Of a stretch of 33,460 nucleotides of DNA, positions 23,309 to 30,808 are shown piece by piece. The stretch comes from an uncultured Alphaproteobacteria bacterium (GTDB lineage: Bacteria; Pseudomonadota; Alphaproteobacteria; Caulobacterales; Caulobacteraceae): contig CALETE010000061.1 of assembly GCA_937920085.1 (NCBI GenBank), forward strand, positions 1 through 33,460, in the 5' to 3' direction. The position numbers were made by a program, and so were the translations under genes. A model generated the notes under the pieces. The model did not search any database. It was not told the origin of the DNA and worked only from the letters and a program-made list of their open reading frames with translations. Numbering within the stretch: position 1 is the first letter of the stretch; the number at the start of each line of letters is the position of its first letter.

Positions 23309-24049
23309 ATGGTTAAATCGAGCTCTGCTGATCAAATCGACGTTTCTGTCGTCATTCCTGTGTTTGACGAGGAAGGGGCCGCGCCTGGCTTGGCGCGGGA
23401 AATCGCCGCAGCCTTTGCTGGGCGGCGCTATGAAATGATTTTTGTGGATGACAGAAGCCGCGACGCCACCCGTCAGGTCCTTACTGAGCTGAAGTCCGGA
23501 CTTCCAACCTTGCGGGTGCTCACCCACCAGACCAATAGTGGTCAGAGCAGGGCCTTGCGCAGCGGCATTCTAAACGCCCGTGGTGCTGTGATCGTCACCT
23601 TAGACGGCGATGGCCAAAATGATCCTGCTGATGGCCCCAAACTGGTGGATGCCCTGGTCGCCGGCAGCCCGAACCTCGCCCTGGTCGGCGGCGAACGGGT
23701 CAAACGACAGGATAGCCTTGCCAAGAAATTTGCTTCGCGATTCGGCAATGGCGTCCGCAAGCGCCTCTTGAGGGATACCGCCAATGACACGGGTTGCGGC
23801 TTAAAGGCCTTCCGCCGGGATGCCTTTCTAAGGCTTCCCTATTTTGACCACATCCACCGCTATATCCCTGCCCTTATGCTGCGGGAGGGCTTCGACGTCG
23901 CCTTCCTGCCGGTCAATCACCGCCACCGCCAAACCGGTGCCTCGAAATACACAAATCTTGGCCGCCTGTGGGCGTCCCTGTCTGACCTCCTTGGGGTTAT
24001 GTGGTTGCAGAGTCGGGCCCGAAACCCCGGCGGCGTCGATGAATTATGA
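23309..24049 (+). CDS. Glycosyltransferase family 2, dolichol-phosphate-mannose synthase/GtrB type
   Basis: A 246-residue GT-A transferase expected to load a sugar onto undecaprenyl phosphate. Motifs: SVVIPVFDEEGAAPG, FVDDRSRDAT (Asp47-Asp48), the metal site LDGDGQNDP (Asp99, Asp101), and DTGCGLKAFRRDAF. HRHRQTGASKYTN is the usual C-terminal acceptor loop. There are no C-terminal transmembrane helices, unlike longer ArnC/GtrB proteins. AGAGGAAGC gives a good ribosome site for ATG 23309. It faces the GT39 gene and precedes a four-helix membrane protein. Confidence 0.92.
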   Translation: MVKSSSADQIDVSVVIPVFDEEGAAPGLAREIAAAFAGRRYEMIFVDDRSRDATRQVLTELKSGLPTLRVLTHQTNSGQSRALRSGILNARGAVIVTLDGDGQNDPADGPKLVDALVAGSPNLALVGGERVKRQDSLAKKFASRFGNGVRKRLLRDTANDTGCGLKAFRRDAFLRLPYFDHIHRYIPALMLREGFDVAFLPVNHRHRQTGASKYTNLGRLWASLSDLLGVMWLQSRARNPGGVDEL

Positions 24050-24073
24050 CGGTGGTTTGCGGCAAGGGGCAAA

Positions 24074-24115
24074 ACAGGTAACCCTGTGTGCGATAGAAAC
24101 GCTGAAGCGTGTTTC
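24074..24115. repeat. Two small hairpins between the GT2 and membrane-protein genes
   Basis: ACAGG-TAAC-CCTGT (24074-24087) and GAAAC-GCTGAAGCGT-GTTTC (24096-24115) lie in the 98-bp gap. Neither has a T-run. They could be processing or attenuation signals ahead of the next gene. Confidence 0.3.
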
Positions 24116-24147
24116 GGAGGTTGGAGCCTCGAACCAGGGATAGAGAG

Positions 24148-24573
24148 ATGTTTGCGGCTTTTCCCTTATTGGCCTTGCCGGTGGTCATCTACAATCTGGT
24201 GGCCCTGACCTTTAGCCAGGGCTTTAAGTCCGCCGACGCGAGCTCACGGCTGAGCCAGCCCCTGTTTTCGATCTCCATGACCAGCCGCGTCGAATGGGCG
24301 ATCAGCTCTGGCGACCTGATTTTGGCGGTTGCCCTGGTCGTCTTGTTCATCGAGCTTTTGAAATCCACAACCAGTCACCGGGTGGTGATCGTCAATCATG
24401 CCCTGTCCATGATTCTGTTTGTGGCCTGTCTGGTGGAATTTCTGCTGGCCCCGGCCTTTGCCACCTCAACCTTCTTTCTCTTGACCTTGATGGTGGTCCT
24501 AGACGTTCTGGCTGGATTCATCGTGACGATTGCCTCCACCCGCAGAGACATCGATTTCAACGATCGCGGCTAG
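24148..24573 (+). CDS. Four-helix integral membrane protein of unknown function
   Basis: A 141-residue protein with four clear hydrophobic stretches: FAAFPLLALPVVIYNLVAL, SGDLILAVALVVLFIELL, ALSMILFVACLVEFLLA and FFLLTLMVVLDVLAGFIVTI. The short C-terminus (RRDIDFNDRG) is polar. It resembles conserved hypothetical proteins of alphaproteobacteria, but I know no assigned function. The start at ATG 24148 places the first helix at the N-terminus; an upstream in-frame ATG (24109) adds an arginine-rich lead that looks non-native. Confidence 0.8.
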   Translation: MFAAFPLLALPVVIYNLVALTFSQGFKSADASSRLSQPLFSISMTSRVEWAISSGDLILAVALVVLFIELLKSTTSHRVVIVNHALSMILFVACLVEFLLAPAFATSTFFLLTLMVVLDVLAGFIVTIASTRRDIDFNDRG

Positions 24574-24577
24574 AGCT

Positions 24578-24646
24578 CTAGGTAAAGGCCGTAAAGATCA
24601 GTGTGACCACGGTAATGTCGATAATCCGAGTGAGGATGGCAGCCAT
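24578..24646 (-). CDS. Possible 22-residue hydrophobic peptide
   Basis: An ATG-to-TAG frame of 22 codons. The peptide starts MAAILTRIID and continues with an uncharged hydrophobic run (ITVVTLIFTAF), i.e. one short membrane helix, like type I toxin or small regulatory membrane peptides. No strong ribosome site. An AGCGA-GGTT-TCGCT hairpin (24659-24672) lies just upstream. It may equally be chance in a non-coding gap. Confidence 0.2.
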   Translation of the reverse strand: MAAILTRIIDITVVTLIFTAFT

Positions 24647-24808
24647 GGTGTGTCCCGAAGCGAGGTTTCGCTCTGGAAGACAGCAAGACTCGGGCCACGA
24701 GGCTCGGCGGATACGCAAGCGGCCTGTTCGAGGCAGCTAACCTCGATTTCTAGAGCGCTTGGCTGTGATTTTACGCAGAATTTGCCGGGAGATTGCCGGC
24801 GAGGCGGC

Positions 24809-25141
24809 CTAGGCCTCAGTCTTTTTGACCCCACCCTTACGGGTGCGCCGATCAATCGGTCCAGACCACTCGGTTGATGCATAGGCGTTATGAGCTTCAC
24901 CGATCACTTTTTGCCCGCCACGCAGGCCCCGCTTTTGTCCATCTTGTCCCATAAGTTGGGCCCTGAACACGGAGGCAGCGTCCGCGGTTTGCTCAGGCTC
25001 GTGTGTGATGGCGGGGCCTGCCACCACGGGAAGGCTGCGATCTTCACTGACCTCATGGACGGAGTCCACCGGGTCCCCCTTCGGACGAAGGGTTCGCCGG
25101 GGGCGGCCTGTGTTACGAATAGGGTCGATCGGCGACGTCAT
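24809..25141 (-). CDS. Small conserved protein of unknown function downstream of phaR
   Basis: A 110-residue soluble, charged protein. The second half, FRAQLMGQDGQKRGLRGG followed by a conserved YxSTEWSG-DRR pattern (here YASTEWSGPIDRR) and a basic KTEA end, resembles a small family I recall from alphaproteobacteria; no function is known to me. The N-terminal half is probably disordered. No strong ribosome site is visible at ATG 25141. It lies 42 bp after phaR on the same strand, so it is likely co-transcribed with it. Confidence 0.7.
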   Translation of the reverse strand: MTSPIDPIRNTGRPRRTLRPKGDPVDSVHEVSEDRSLPVVAGPAITHEPEQTADAASVFRAQLMGQDGQKRGLRGGQKVIGEAHNAYASTEWSGPIDRRTRKGGVKKTEA

Positions 25142-25183
25142 CGAAAGAAACTTTGACGGTGTTTGGTTAAGAGTCCCTGGCGA

Positions 25184-25801
25184 TTACGACTTAGAGGCCA
25201 GCTTTTCGATTTGAGCTGCCATTTCTTCCATACGCCGTTTCAGATCAGCCAAGGAGCTATCCTCCGACTGTGGGGGGGGTGCTGGGGCGGGATCTGGTGC
25301 CTTCGCGGCCGCCGCGGCATCAAATCGGCCGGGGCTGAAGGGGCTGAACATCTTCATGGCTCGGTCAAACATGGCCATGTTCTGTCGGATCTGATCCTCA
25401 TAGAGGCCAAGGCCGCCGGTCTGGCTCAGGCCCGATAGCTGGCTGCGCATCCGCTCGTGCTGATCGGCGAAGGTCGACAGTGAAAGCTCCAGATAGGAGG
25501 GCAGGAAGGCCTGCATGGAATTGCCATAAAAGCCGATGAGTTGGCGCAAGAACTGGATTGGCAGCAGGTTTTGGCCATCTCGGCCTTCCTCTTCCACAAT
25601 GATCTGGGTCAGTACGGAGCGGGTAATGTCCTCATTGGTCTTGGCGTCATAGACCACAAAGTGGATGTCCTTTTTCACCATCTCGGCGAGGTGATCGAGG
25701 GTCACATAGGAACTCGACGCCGTATTATAGAGGCGGCGGTTCGCGTACTTTTTGATGACCACGCGATCATTGGCTGTCTTGCCGGCTTTTGGGTCCGCCA
25801 T
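25184..25801 (-). CDS. phaR: Polyhydroxyalkanoate synthesis repressor
   Basis: A 205-residue regulator that senses PHA and represses phasin and PHA genes. The N-terminal PHB/PHA-accumulation DNA-binding domain is clear (VIKKYANRRLYNTASSSYVTLDHLAEMVKK, in parts), followed by the PHB-binding region with LLPIQFLRQLIGFYG and MQAFLPSYLELSL. The C-terminus has an Ala/Pro linker and a short coiled coil (LADLKRRMEEMAAQIEKLA). ATG 25801 has AAGGAG upstream. Divergent from phaA. Confidence 0.95.
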   Translation of the reverse strand: MADPKAGKTANDRVVIKKYANRRLYNTASSSYVTLDHLAEMVKKDIHFVVYDAKTNEDITRSVLTQIIVEEEGRDGQNLLPIQFLRQLIGFYGNSMQAFLPSYLELSLSTFADQHERMRSQLSGLSQTGGLGLYEDQIRQNMAMFDRAMKMFSPFSPGRFDAAAAAKAPDPAPAPPPQSEDSSLADLKRRMEEMAAQIEKLASKS

Positions 25802-25841
25802 GGGGGCTCCTTCAGAGATTCCGCTCGGTGCGGGGAACAGT

Positions 25842-25868
25842 CTCGCACTGCAGTATCGCGGATGCGAG
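25842..25868. promoter_or_regulatory. Inverted repeat between phaR and phaA
   Basis: CTCGCA (25842-25847) and TGCGAG (25863-25868) flank 15 bp containing CTGCAG. Known PhaR sites are GC-rich with CTGC/GCAG halves, so this is a candidate operator in the 168-bp divergent region. Confidence 0.35.
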
Positions 25869-25969
25869 CGTGATCGCAAACGGTCGGAAAGACAAGAAGT
25901 CGGTTTCCAGCACTTGCCCAACCCTCAGGTGTTCTAAATAGATAGGGGAACCACAAAAAGGATCTCCCC

Positions 25970-27145
25970 ATGACTGACGTTGTCATTGTATCGGCCGCCC
26001 GTACGCCGGTCGGTTCTTTTAATGGAGCGCTTTCTGCTCTACCGGCCCATGAATTGGGAAAGACGGCGATTTTGGCGGCCATTGATCGGGCCGGTATTGC
26101 CGCCGCAGATGTGGATGAAGTGATTATGGGTCAGGTCCTGCAGGCTGGCGCTGGCCAGGGCCCTGCACGCCAGGCCGCAGTCAATGCGGGCATTCCCGTG
26201 GAAAGCCCCGCCTGGAGCCTCAATCAGCTGTGTGGATCGGGCCTGCGCGCCGTGGCCCTAGGTGCCCAGCAGATTGCAGACGGCTCGGTCAACATCGTCA
26301 TTGCCGGTGGCCAGGAAAGCATGAGCCAAGCGCCCCACGCTGCCAATCTGCGGGTTGGGACCAAGATGGGCGATATGGCCATGGTCGACACCATGACCCG
26401 GGACGGCTTGCTTGATGCGTTCCACGGCTATCACATGGGCGTGACAGCAGAGAATATCGCCTCCCGCTGGCAGATCACCCGGGAAGAGCAGGACCAGTTT
26501 GCCGTCGCCAGCCAGAACAAGGCCGAGGCTGCCCAGAAGGCTGGCAAGTTTGTGGGTGAAATCGCACCGGTCACCGTAAAGGGGCGTAAGGGCGACGTGA
26601 TCGTCGACCAGGATGAATACATCCGGCATGGGGCCACCCTGGACAGCGTGTCGGGCCTGCGTCCGGCCTTCAATAAGGAAGGCTCGGTGACCGCTGCCAA
26701 TGCCTCAGGTCTCAATGACGGGGCGGCTGCCCTGGTGCTGATGAGTGCTGACGAGGCCGCGCGTCGCGGGCTAAAGCCCCTTGCCCGCATCGCCTCCTGG
26801 GCCTCTGCCGGGGTGGCTCCAGACATTATGGGCACTGGCCCGATACCTGCCAGTCGCAAGGCCCTGGAAAAGGCCGGGTGGTCGGTCGGCGATCTTGACC
26901 TGGTTGAATCCAACGAAGCCTTCGCGGCGCAGTCGATTTGTGTGGTCCGCGACCTGGGTCTGGACCCCGCCAAGGTCAATGTGAATGGCGGTGCCATTGC
27001 GATTGGCCATCCCATCGGAGCTTCGGGCGCCCGGATCCTGACCACCCTGGTTCACGAACTGCAGCGGTCCGGTGGCAAGAAGGGTCTCGCGACCCTCTGC
27101 GTCGGCGGTGGCATGGGCGTGGCCATGTGTATTGAGGCCCTCTAG
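25970..27145 (+). CDS. phaA: Acetyl-CoA C-acetyltransferase (beta-ketothiolase)
   Basis: A 391-residue thiolase condensing two acetyl-CoA to acetoacetyl-CoA, the first step of polyhydroxybutyrate synthesis. Catalytic residues are Cys88 (LNQLCGSGLRAV), His347 (IAIGHPIGASGAR) and Cys377 (TLCVGGGMGVAM). The length and pantetheine-loop layout match biosynthetic thiolases. AAAAAGGAT lies before the ATG. phaB follows after 73 bp, and phaR is divergent, supporting a PHA role rather than fatty-acid breakdown. Confidence 0.97.
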   Translation: MTDVVIVSAARTPVGSFNGALSALPAHELGKTAILAAIDRAGIAAADVDEVIMGQVLQAGAGQGPARQAAVNAGIPVESPAWSLNQLCGSGLRAVALGAQQIADGSVNIVIAGGQESMSQAPHAANLRVGTKMGDMAMVDTMTRDGLLDAFHGYHMGVTAENIASRWQITREEQDQFAVASQNKAEAAQKAGKFVGEIAPVTVKGRKGDVIVDQDEYIRHGATLDSVSGLRPAFNKEGSVTAANASGLNDGAAALVLMSADEAARRGLKPLARIASWASAGVAPDIMGTGPIPASRKALEKAGWSVGDLDLVESNEAFAAQSICVVRDLGLDPAKVNVNGGAIAIGHPIGASGARILTTLVHELQRSGGKKGLATLCVGGGMGVAMCIEAL

Positions 27146-27179
27146 AGCTCTTTTCCTTTGGATGGAGTGATCTAACGGG

Positions 27180-27189
27180 CGTTCGAACG
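27180..27189. repeat. Palindrome between phaA and phaB
   Basis: CGTTCGAACG is a perfect 10-bp palindrome in the 73-bp spacer, 30 bp before the phaB start. Possible hairpin or binding site. Confidence 0.25.
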
Positions 27190-27218
27190 ACAACCATCAG
27201 ACGATTGGGAGTTAGATT

Positions 27219-27944
27219 ATGGGCAGAGTTGCGTTTGTGACTGGCGGAACGCGCGGCATTGGCCGGGCGATTTGCGAGCGGCTAAAGGCAGACGGCATGG
27301 CGGTTGCGGCTGGGTATTCCGGCAATGAAGACGCTGCGGCGGCCTGTGCACGAGAGCTCGGCGTCATGGTGGTGAAGGGCAATGTCGGCAATTTTGAAGA
27401 CTGTGCCAGGGCGATTGAGGCTGTGACGGCCGAACTCGGCTCTGTGGACGTGCTCGTCAACAATGCAGGCATTACCCGCGATGGCGTCTTCCACAAGATG
27501 CGGCCCGAGCAATGGTCTGAAGTTATTCGCGTCAATATGGACTCCGTCTTCAACATGACCCGTCATGTGATCGAAGGCATGCGCGAGCGCGAATGGGGTC
27601 GGATCATCAACATCTCCTCGATCAATGGCCAAAAGGGTCAGATGGGTCAGACCAACTATTCCGCCGCAAAGGCAGGGGTTATTGGCTTCACCAAGGCCCT
27701 GGCCTTGGAAAACGCGCGCAAGGGCGTGACGGTGAATTGCATCTGTCCTGGCTATATCGATACCGAGATGGTGCAGGCTGTGCCGGAGAATGTTTTGCAG
27801 GCAATCATCGGGCAGATCCCAGTGGGACGCCTAGGTCGTGGCGATGAGATCGCCGATATGGTGGCCTTTCTCGCAGGCGAGCAGGCCGGCTATGTCACGG
27901 GCTCGACCCTATCCCTGAATGGCGGGCAATATATGGCGGGCTAG
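27219..27944 (+). CDS. phaB: Acetoacetyl-CoA reductase (NADPH)
   Basis: A 241-residue short-chain dehydrogenase giving (R)-3-hydroxybutyryl-CoA, the monomer for PHA synthase. Rossmann motif GGTRGIGRAI (9-18), NNAG (81-84), Ser133/134 in NISSINGQKGQ, and the catalytic pair Tyr147 and Lys151 (NYSAAKAG). QKGQMGQTNYSAAKAG is characteristic of PhaB. GGGAG lies before the ATG. Second gene of a phaAB operon; no phaC is in the window. Confidence 0.97.
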   Translation: MGRVAFVTGGTRGIGRAICERLKADGMAVAAGYSGNEDAAAACARELGVMVVKGNVGNFEDCARAIEAVTAELGSVDVLVNNAGITRDGVFHKMRPEQWSEVIRVNMDSVFNMTRHVIEGMREREWGRIINISSINGQKGQMGQTNYSAAKAGVIGFTKALALENARKGVTVNCICPGYIDTEMVQAVPENVLQAIIGQIPVGRLGRGDEIADMVAFLAGEQAGYVTGSTLSLNGGQYMAG

Positions 27945-27948
27945 ACTG

Positions 27949-27963
27949 TTTGGAGGGTCCAAA
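27949..27963 (+). terminator. Weak hairpin after phaB
   Basis: TTTGGA-GGG-TCCAAA starts four bases after the phaB stop. The stem is short and is followed by A rather than T, so termination is doubtful. Confidence 0.25.
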
Positions 27964-27998
27964 AACCGCCCAAGTCGAGGTCTAGACACCACAGCTTG

Positions 27999-28766
27999 AT
28001 GTTCGCCGTCTCTACATACTGCGCCCGGCAAGGGGCGGTCCTGGCCGTTATCGGGGCGCTGTGTCTGGCCTCCCAGGCCAAGGCCCTAGAGCCTGGAACC
28101 CTGCGGGAAAGCCTGTTTGGGCCCAGAACGACAGCCGCCGATCCCCATGCCGGTCAGCCTATCGCCCGCTATGTCAGTCAAGAGGGCGATGTCTTTGTGC
28201 TGGACCGCAGCCAGCCCCGGCCCCTGCTCAAGTTTGATGACAATCCCGAGGTCTGGGTGCTGCGTCCTCAACTGGCTCCCCGCGGGGATGTTCTCTATAT
28301 GAACGACCTCGGTTCACCGGTCCTGCGGGCCACCCGCCTTGGCGGTCTGACCCTGTTTACCGATGATCGTCCCGGCGGCACTGCTGCGGCCCTAGCCGGC
28401 GCGGGCCAGGCCCTCCGCCTCGCGCAATTGGGCCCCCAACAGCTCTTAGAAAGGCTGGCCCAGGCCAGTGCCCGAGCTACCCGGGCGGCCCGGCGTCTGA
28501 TTCCCTTCGAAGCTGATGCCTCCCCCGGATCTTCGGCCCTGACGGCTGACGCCGCCCTAGTGGCCGCAGAGGCGATTATCCGGATCGCCAAGCGGTCAGA
28601 TGCTAAGGTCTTGCTGTCCAGGATCGGCAAGGTGCGCGTGGTCGAGGGGCGAAAATCTCAGGCCCAGGTCAGCGAAGGTGTGGTCCGGATCACGGTATCC
28701 CCCGCCGACGGACTGGCGGGGCGTCCCTCTTCTGACCGGATTGTTGCAGCCGTCGGTGGGCGCTGA
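27999..28766 (+). CDS. DUF4908-like exported protein
   Basis: A 255-residue protein with an N-terminal signal peptide (hydrophobic core VLAVIGALCLASQAKA, probable cleavage near AKALEP). The mature part has a beta-rich region containing YVSQEGDVFVLDRSQPRPLLKFDDNPEVW and LYMNDLGSPVLRATRLGG (seen in pieces), then an Ala/Arg-rich helix. This pattern matches DUF4908, known to me mainly from Caulobacter and of unknown function. It lies 55 bp after phaB and could be read with it, but a link to PHA is not shown. Convergent with gloB (18-bp gap). Confidence 0.75.
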   Translation: MFAVSTYCARQGAVLAVIGALCLASQAKALEPGTLRESLFGPRTTAADPHAGQPIARYVSQEGDVFVLDRSQPRPLLKFDDNPEVWVLRPQLAPRGDVLYMNDLGSPVLRATRLGGLTLFTDDRPGGTAAALAGAGQALRLAQLGPQQLLERLAQASARATRAARRLIPFEADASPGSSALTADAALVAAEAIIRIAKRSDAKVLLSRIGKVRVVEGRKSQAQVSEGVVRITVSPADGLAGRPSSDRIVAAVGGR

Positions 28767-28784
28767 CCCAGAGCCGAGACCCCC

Positions 28785-29531
28785 TTAACCCTTGAAATTA
28801 TCCTTCGCCGTGCGGAGCGCTGCAAAGGCCTCATGGGGTACCAGATCAGGCCTCAGGATAGGTGCGCGCAGGAAGGGATTGGTGGCCTTCTCGAGGCCAA
28901 TCGTGCTGGGCACCGTCCATTCGTCGCGGCTGCGCTTGTCAAAAATGTCGTCGGTCCGTGCCTTGAGTGCCGCATCAGCATCTACCGAAAGGGCAAAGCG
29001 GGCATTGGACGCGGTATATTCGTGGGCGCAGTAGACCTTGGTATCGTCGGGTAGGGCGGCCAGCCTTTGCAGGCTCTCCCACATCTGAGGCGCAGTGCCT
29101 TCAAACATCCGCCCACAGCCCAGGGCAAAGAGGGTGTCCCCCACAAAGGCCGTGTGGTTCGCCGCCGAATAGAACGCTACGTGCTGCAAGGTGTGCCCGC
29201 CAGACTCGATCACCTGGAAGCTGGTTTCCCCAAGCTGGACCACATCGTCCCCGCTGACCTTGCGGTCTACCGGCGACAGACGCTCGACCTCGGCCGGTCC
29301 GATCACTTCGCAGCCCGTCTCGGCCTTGATCTCTTCGTTCCCGCCGGCGTGGTCTGCGTGCCAATGGGTGTTGAGGATCAGGGACAGCTTCCACCCCAGC
29401 TTTTCCAGCTCGCCCAAGATGACCTTTGCGTCAGGTGTATCGATACAGGCTGCCAAACCGGTGGCGTCGTCGCGGACCAGATAGCCGTAATTGTCGGACA
29501 GACAGGCAAATTGGTGGACGGTGATCGACAT
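28785..29531 (-). CDS. gloB: Hydroxyacylglutathione hydrolase (glyoxalase II)
   Basis: A 248-residue metallo-beta-lactamase fold enzyme releasing D-lactate and glutathione from S-lactoylglutathione, the second step of methylglyoxal detoxification. The binuclear metal motif is THWHADH (His56, His58, Asp60, His61); further ligands lie in SGGHTLQHVAF, FVGDTLFALGCGRMFEG and YCAHEYT. The C-terminal glyoxalase II domain (NPFLRAPI) is present. Start ATG 29531 (MSITVHQF) has AGAGG upstream; the frame is open further 5'. Divergent from a methyltransferase gene (75 bp). Confidence 0.95.
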   Translation of the reverse strand: MSITVHQFACLSDNYGYLVRDDATGLAACIDTPDAKVILGELEKLGWKLSLILNTHWHADHAGGNEEIKAETGCEVIGPAEVERLSPVDRKVSGDDVVQLGETSFQVIESGGHTLQHVAFYSAANHTAFVGDTLFALGCGRMFEGTAPQMWESLQRLAALPDDTKVYCAHEYTASNARFALSVDADAALKARTDDIFDKRSRDEWTVPSTIGLEKATNPFLRAPILRPDLVPHEAFAALRTAKDNFKG

Positions 29532-29606
29532 TGGGACCTCTGGAGATTTGAAATTCTTCCCTAGGTAAGGCTCGCGATCCGCCTCGACTAGGCCTAACTC
29601 TAAGGA

Positions 29607-30365
29607 ATGCGTCGCGATGTCCTCGAACTCCGTCACTTCTACGCCTCGCGCCTGGGTCAGATCGCCCGGGAAATGACCTCGCGCAAGGTCGCTGAGATCT
29701 GGGATGGGGCTCGGGGGCTGGATGTCCTGGGGGTCGGATACGCCACACCCTTTCTAGGTCCGCTCAAGGATCGGGCCCGTCGGGTCATCGCCGCCATGCC
29801 AGCACAGCAGGGGGTGGAGGTCTGGCCAGGGCAGTCGCCCAATCTGGCGACCCTCACTGGCGAGGATAGCTTGCCGTTCCGCAACGCGCTTTTTGACCGC
29901 ATTCTCCTGGTCCACGCCCTGGAGGAAAGCCCTGATCCCCTAGCCCTCCTGCGGGACGTCTGGCGTGTGCTTGCCCCATCTGGGCGGGTGGTCGTGGTGG
30001 TGGCTGCCCGCAACGGTGCCTGGGCAAATTCTGAGTCAACGCCCTTTGGTCATGGTCGACCCTTCAGTCGACGACAGCTGGCTGATCTGCTGAGGGACGC
30101 CGATCTCGAGCCTTCGGGGTGGACTCGGGCCCTCTATGTCCCACCCATCCCCTGGGCGGCCGGGTGGGCAGAGGGGTTTGAGCAGGCAGGCTCGCGACTC
30201 TGGCCAAGCTTCGCTGGACTGGTCCTGATGGAGGCTGTGAAGCAAACCTTCGCCGTAAAGCCCCGGGGCCATCAGGTGCGTGCCCCCCTGTCGCGCCCGG
30301 TTCTAAGCCCTCTGCCCGTCGGGCGGGCACCTGTTTCGCTCGGATGCGCGATTGACGATTGTTAG
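29607..30365 (+). CDS. Class I SAM-dependent methyltransferase
   Basis: A 252-residue protein with a Rossmann methyltransferase core: GLDVLGVGYATPFLGPL as motif I, DSLPFRNALFDRILLVHALEES as motif IV region, and LAPSGRVVVVVAARNGAW as the following strand. The N-terminus (MRRDVLELRHFYASRLGQ) is typical of a group found beside gloB in alphaproteobacteria. Substrate is unknown. An AAGGA sequence touches the ATG with no spacer, so it is unlikely to be a working ribosome site; initiation may be leaderless. Confidence 0.85.
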   Translation: MRRDVLELRHFYASRLGQIAREMTSRKVAEIWDGARGLDVLGVGYATPFLGPLKDRARRVIAAMPAQQGVEVWPGQSPNLATLTGEDSLPFRNALFDRILLVHALEESPDPLALLRDVWRVLAPSGRVVVVVAARNGAWANSESTPFGHGRPFSRRQLADLLRDADLEPSGWTRALYVPPIPWAAGWAEGFEQAGSRLWPSFAGLVLMEAVKQTFAVKPRGHQVRAPLSRPVLSPLPVGRAPVSLGCAIDDC

Positions 30366-30463
30366 GCTTAAATCAAGGAACTCCGGGTTGATCTCTATAG
30401 ACACTCTTGGAGTCCGCTTCGGTTCGCCCTAGCCTCGACTCATCTCTAACGTGGAGGCTCCCC

Positions 30464-30808
30464 ATGAAGATGATCATCGCCATAATAAAGCCCAGCCGTC
30501 TCGACGCAGTGCTGGAAGCGGTCACTGAGGCCGGTGCATCCGGACTGACCGTAACCGAAGTTCGCGGTTATGGCCGTCAGCGTGGCAAGACCGAGGTCTA
30601 TCGCGGCGCCGAATACGAGGTGAAGCTCCTACCAAAGGTGAAGCTCGAGATCGCGGTGCCCACCGATATCGCTGATGCTGTCGTAGAAGCCGTGGCGCGG
30701 ACCGCAAATACCGGCAAGATAGGCGACGGTAAGGTCTTCGTTCTCGACCTAGAAAAGGCGCTCCGGATTCGGACGGGAGACACGGACGCCGCCGCGATTG
30801 CGGGCTAA
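30464..30808 (+). CDS. PII nitrogen regulatory protein (GlnB/GlnK family)
   Basis: A 114-residue trimeric signal protein that reads 2-oxoglutarate and ATP/ADP and controls nitrogen enzymes or AmtB. The T-loop has GYGRQRGKTEVYRGAEYEVKLLPKVK (in parts) with the uridylylation Tyr51. TGKIGDGKVFV is the PII C-terminal signature. GGAGG lies before ATG 30464. No glnA or amtB adjoins it, so it is a lone copy; GlnB versus GlnK cannot be decided. I found no convincing sigma-54 site upstream. Its stop interlocks with that of metW. Confidence 0.93.
   Translation: MKMIIAIIKPSRLDAVLEAVTEAGASGLTVTEVRGYGRQRGKTEVYRGAEYEVKLLPKVKLEIAVPTDIADAVVEAVARTANTGKIGDGKVFVLDLEKALRIRTGDTDAAAIAG

Noticed and set aside
24784..24800. 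GCCGG/CCGGC hairpin as a terminator
   Set aside because: Stem of five pairs without a T-run on either strand.
30366..30463. Sigma-54 promoter before the PII gene
   Set aside because: TGG at 30408 is not followed by GC at the needed spacing.
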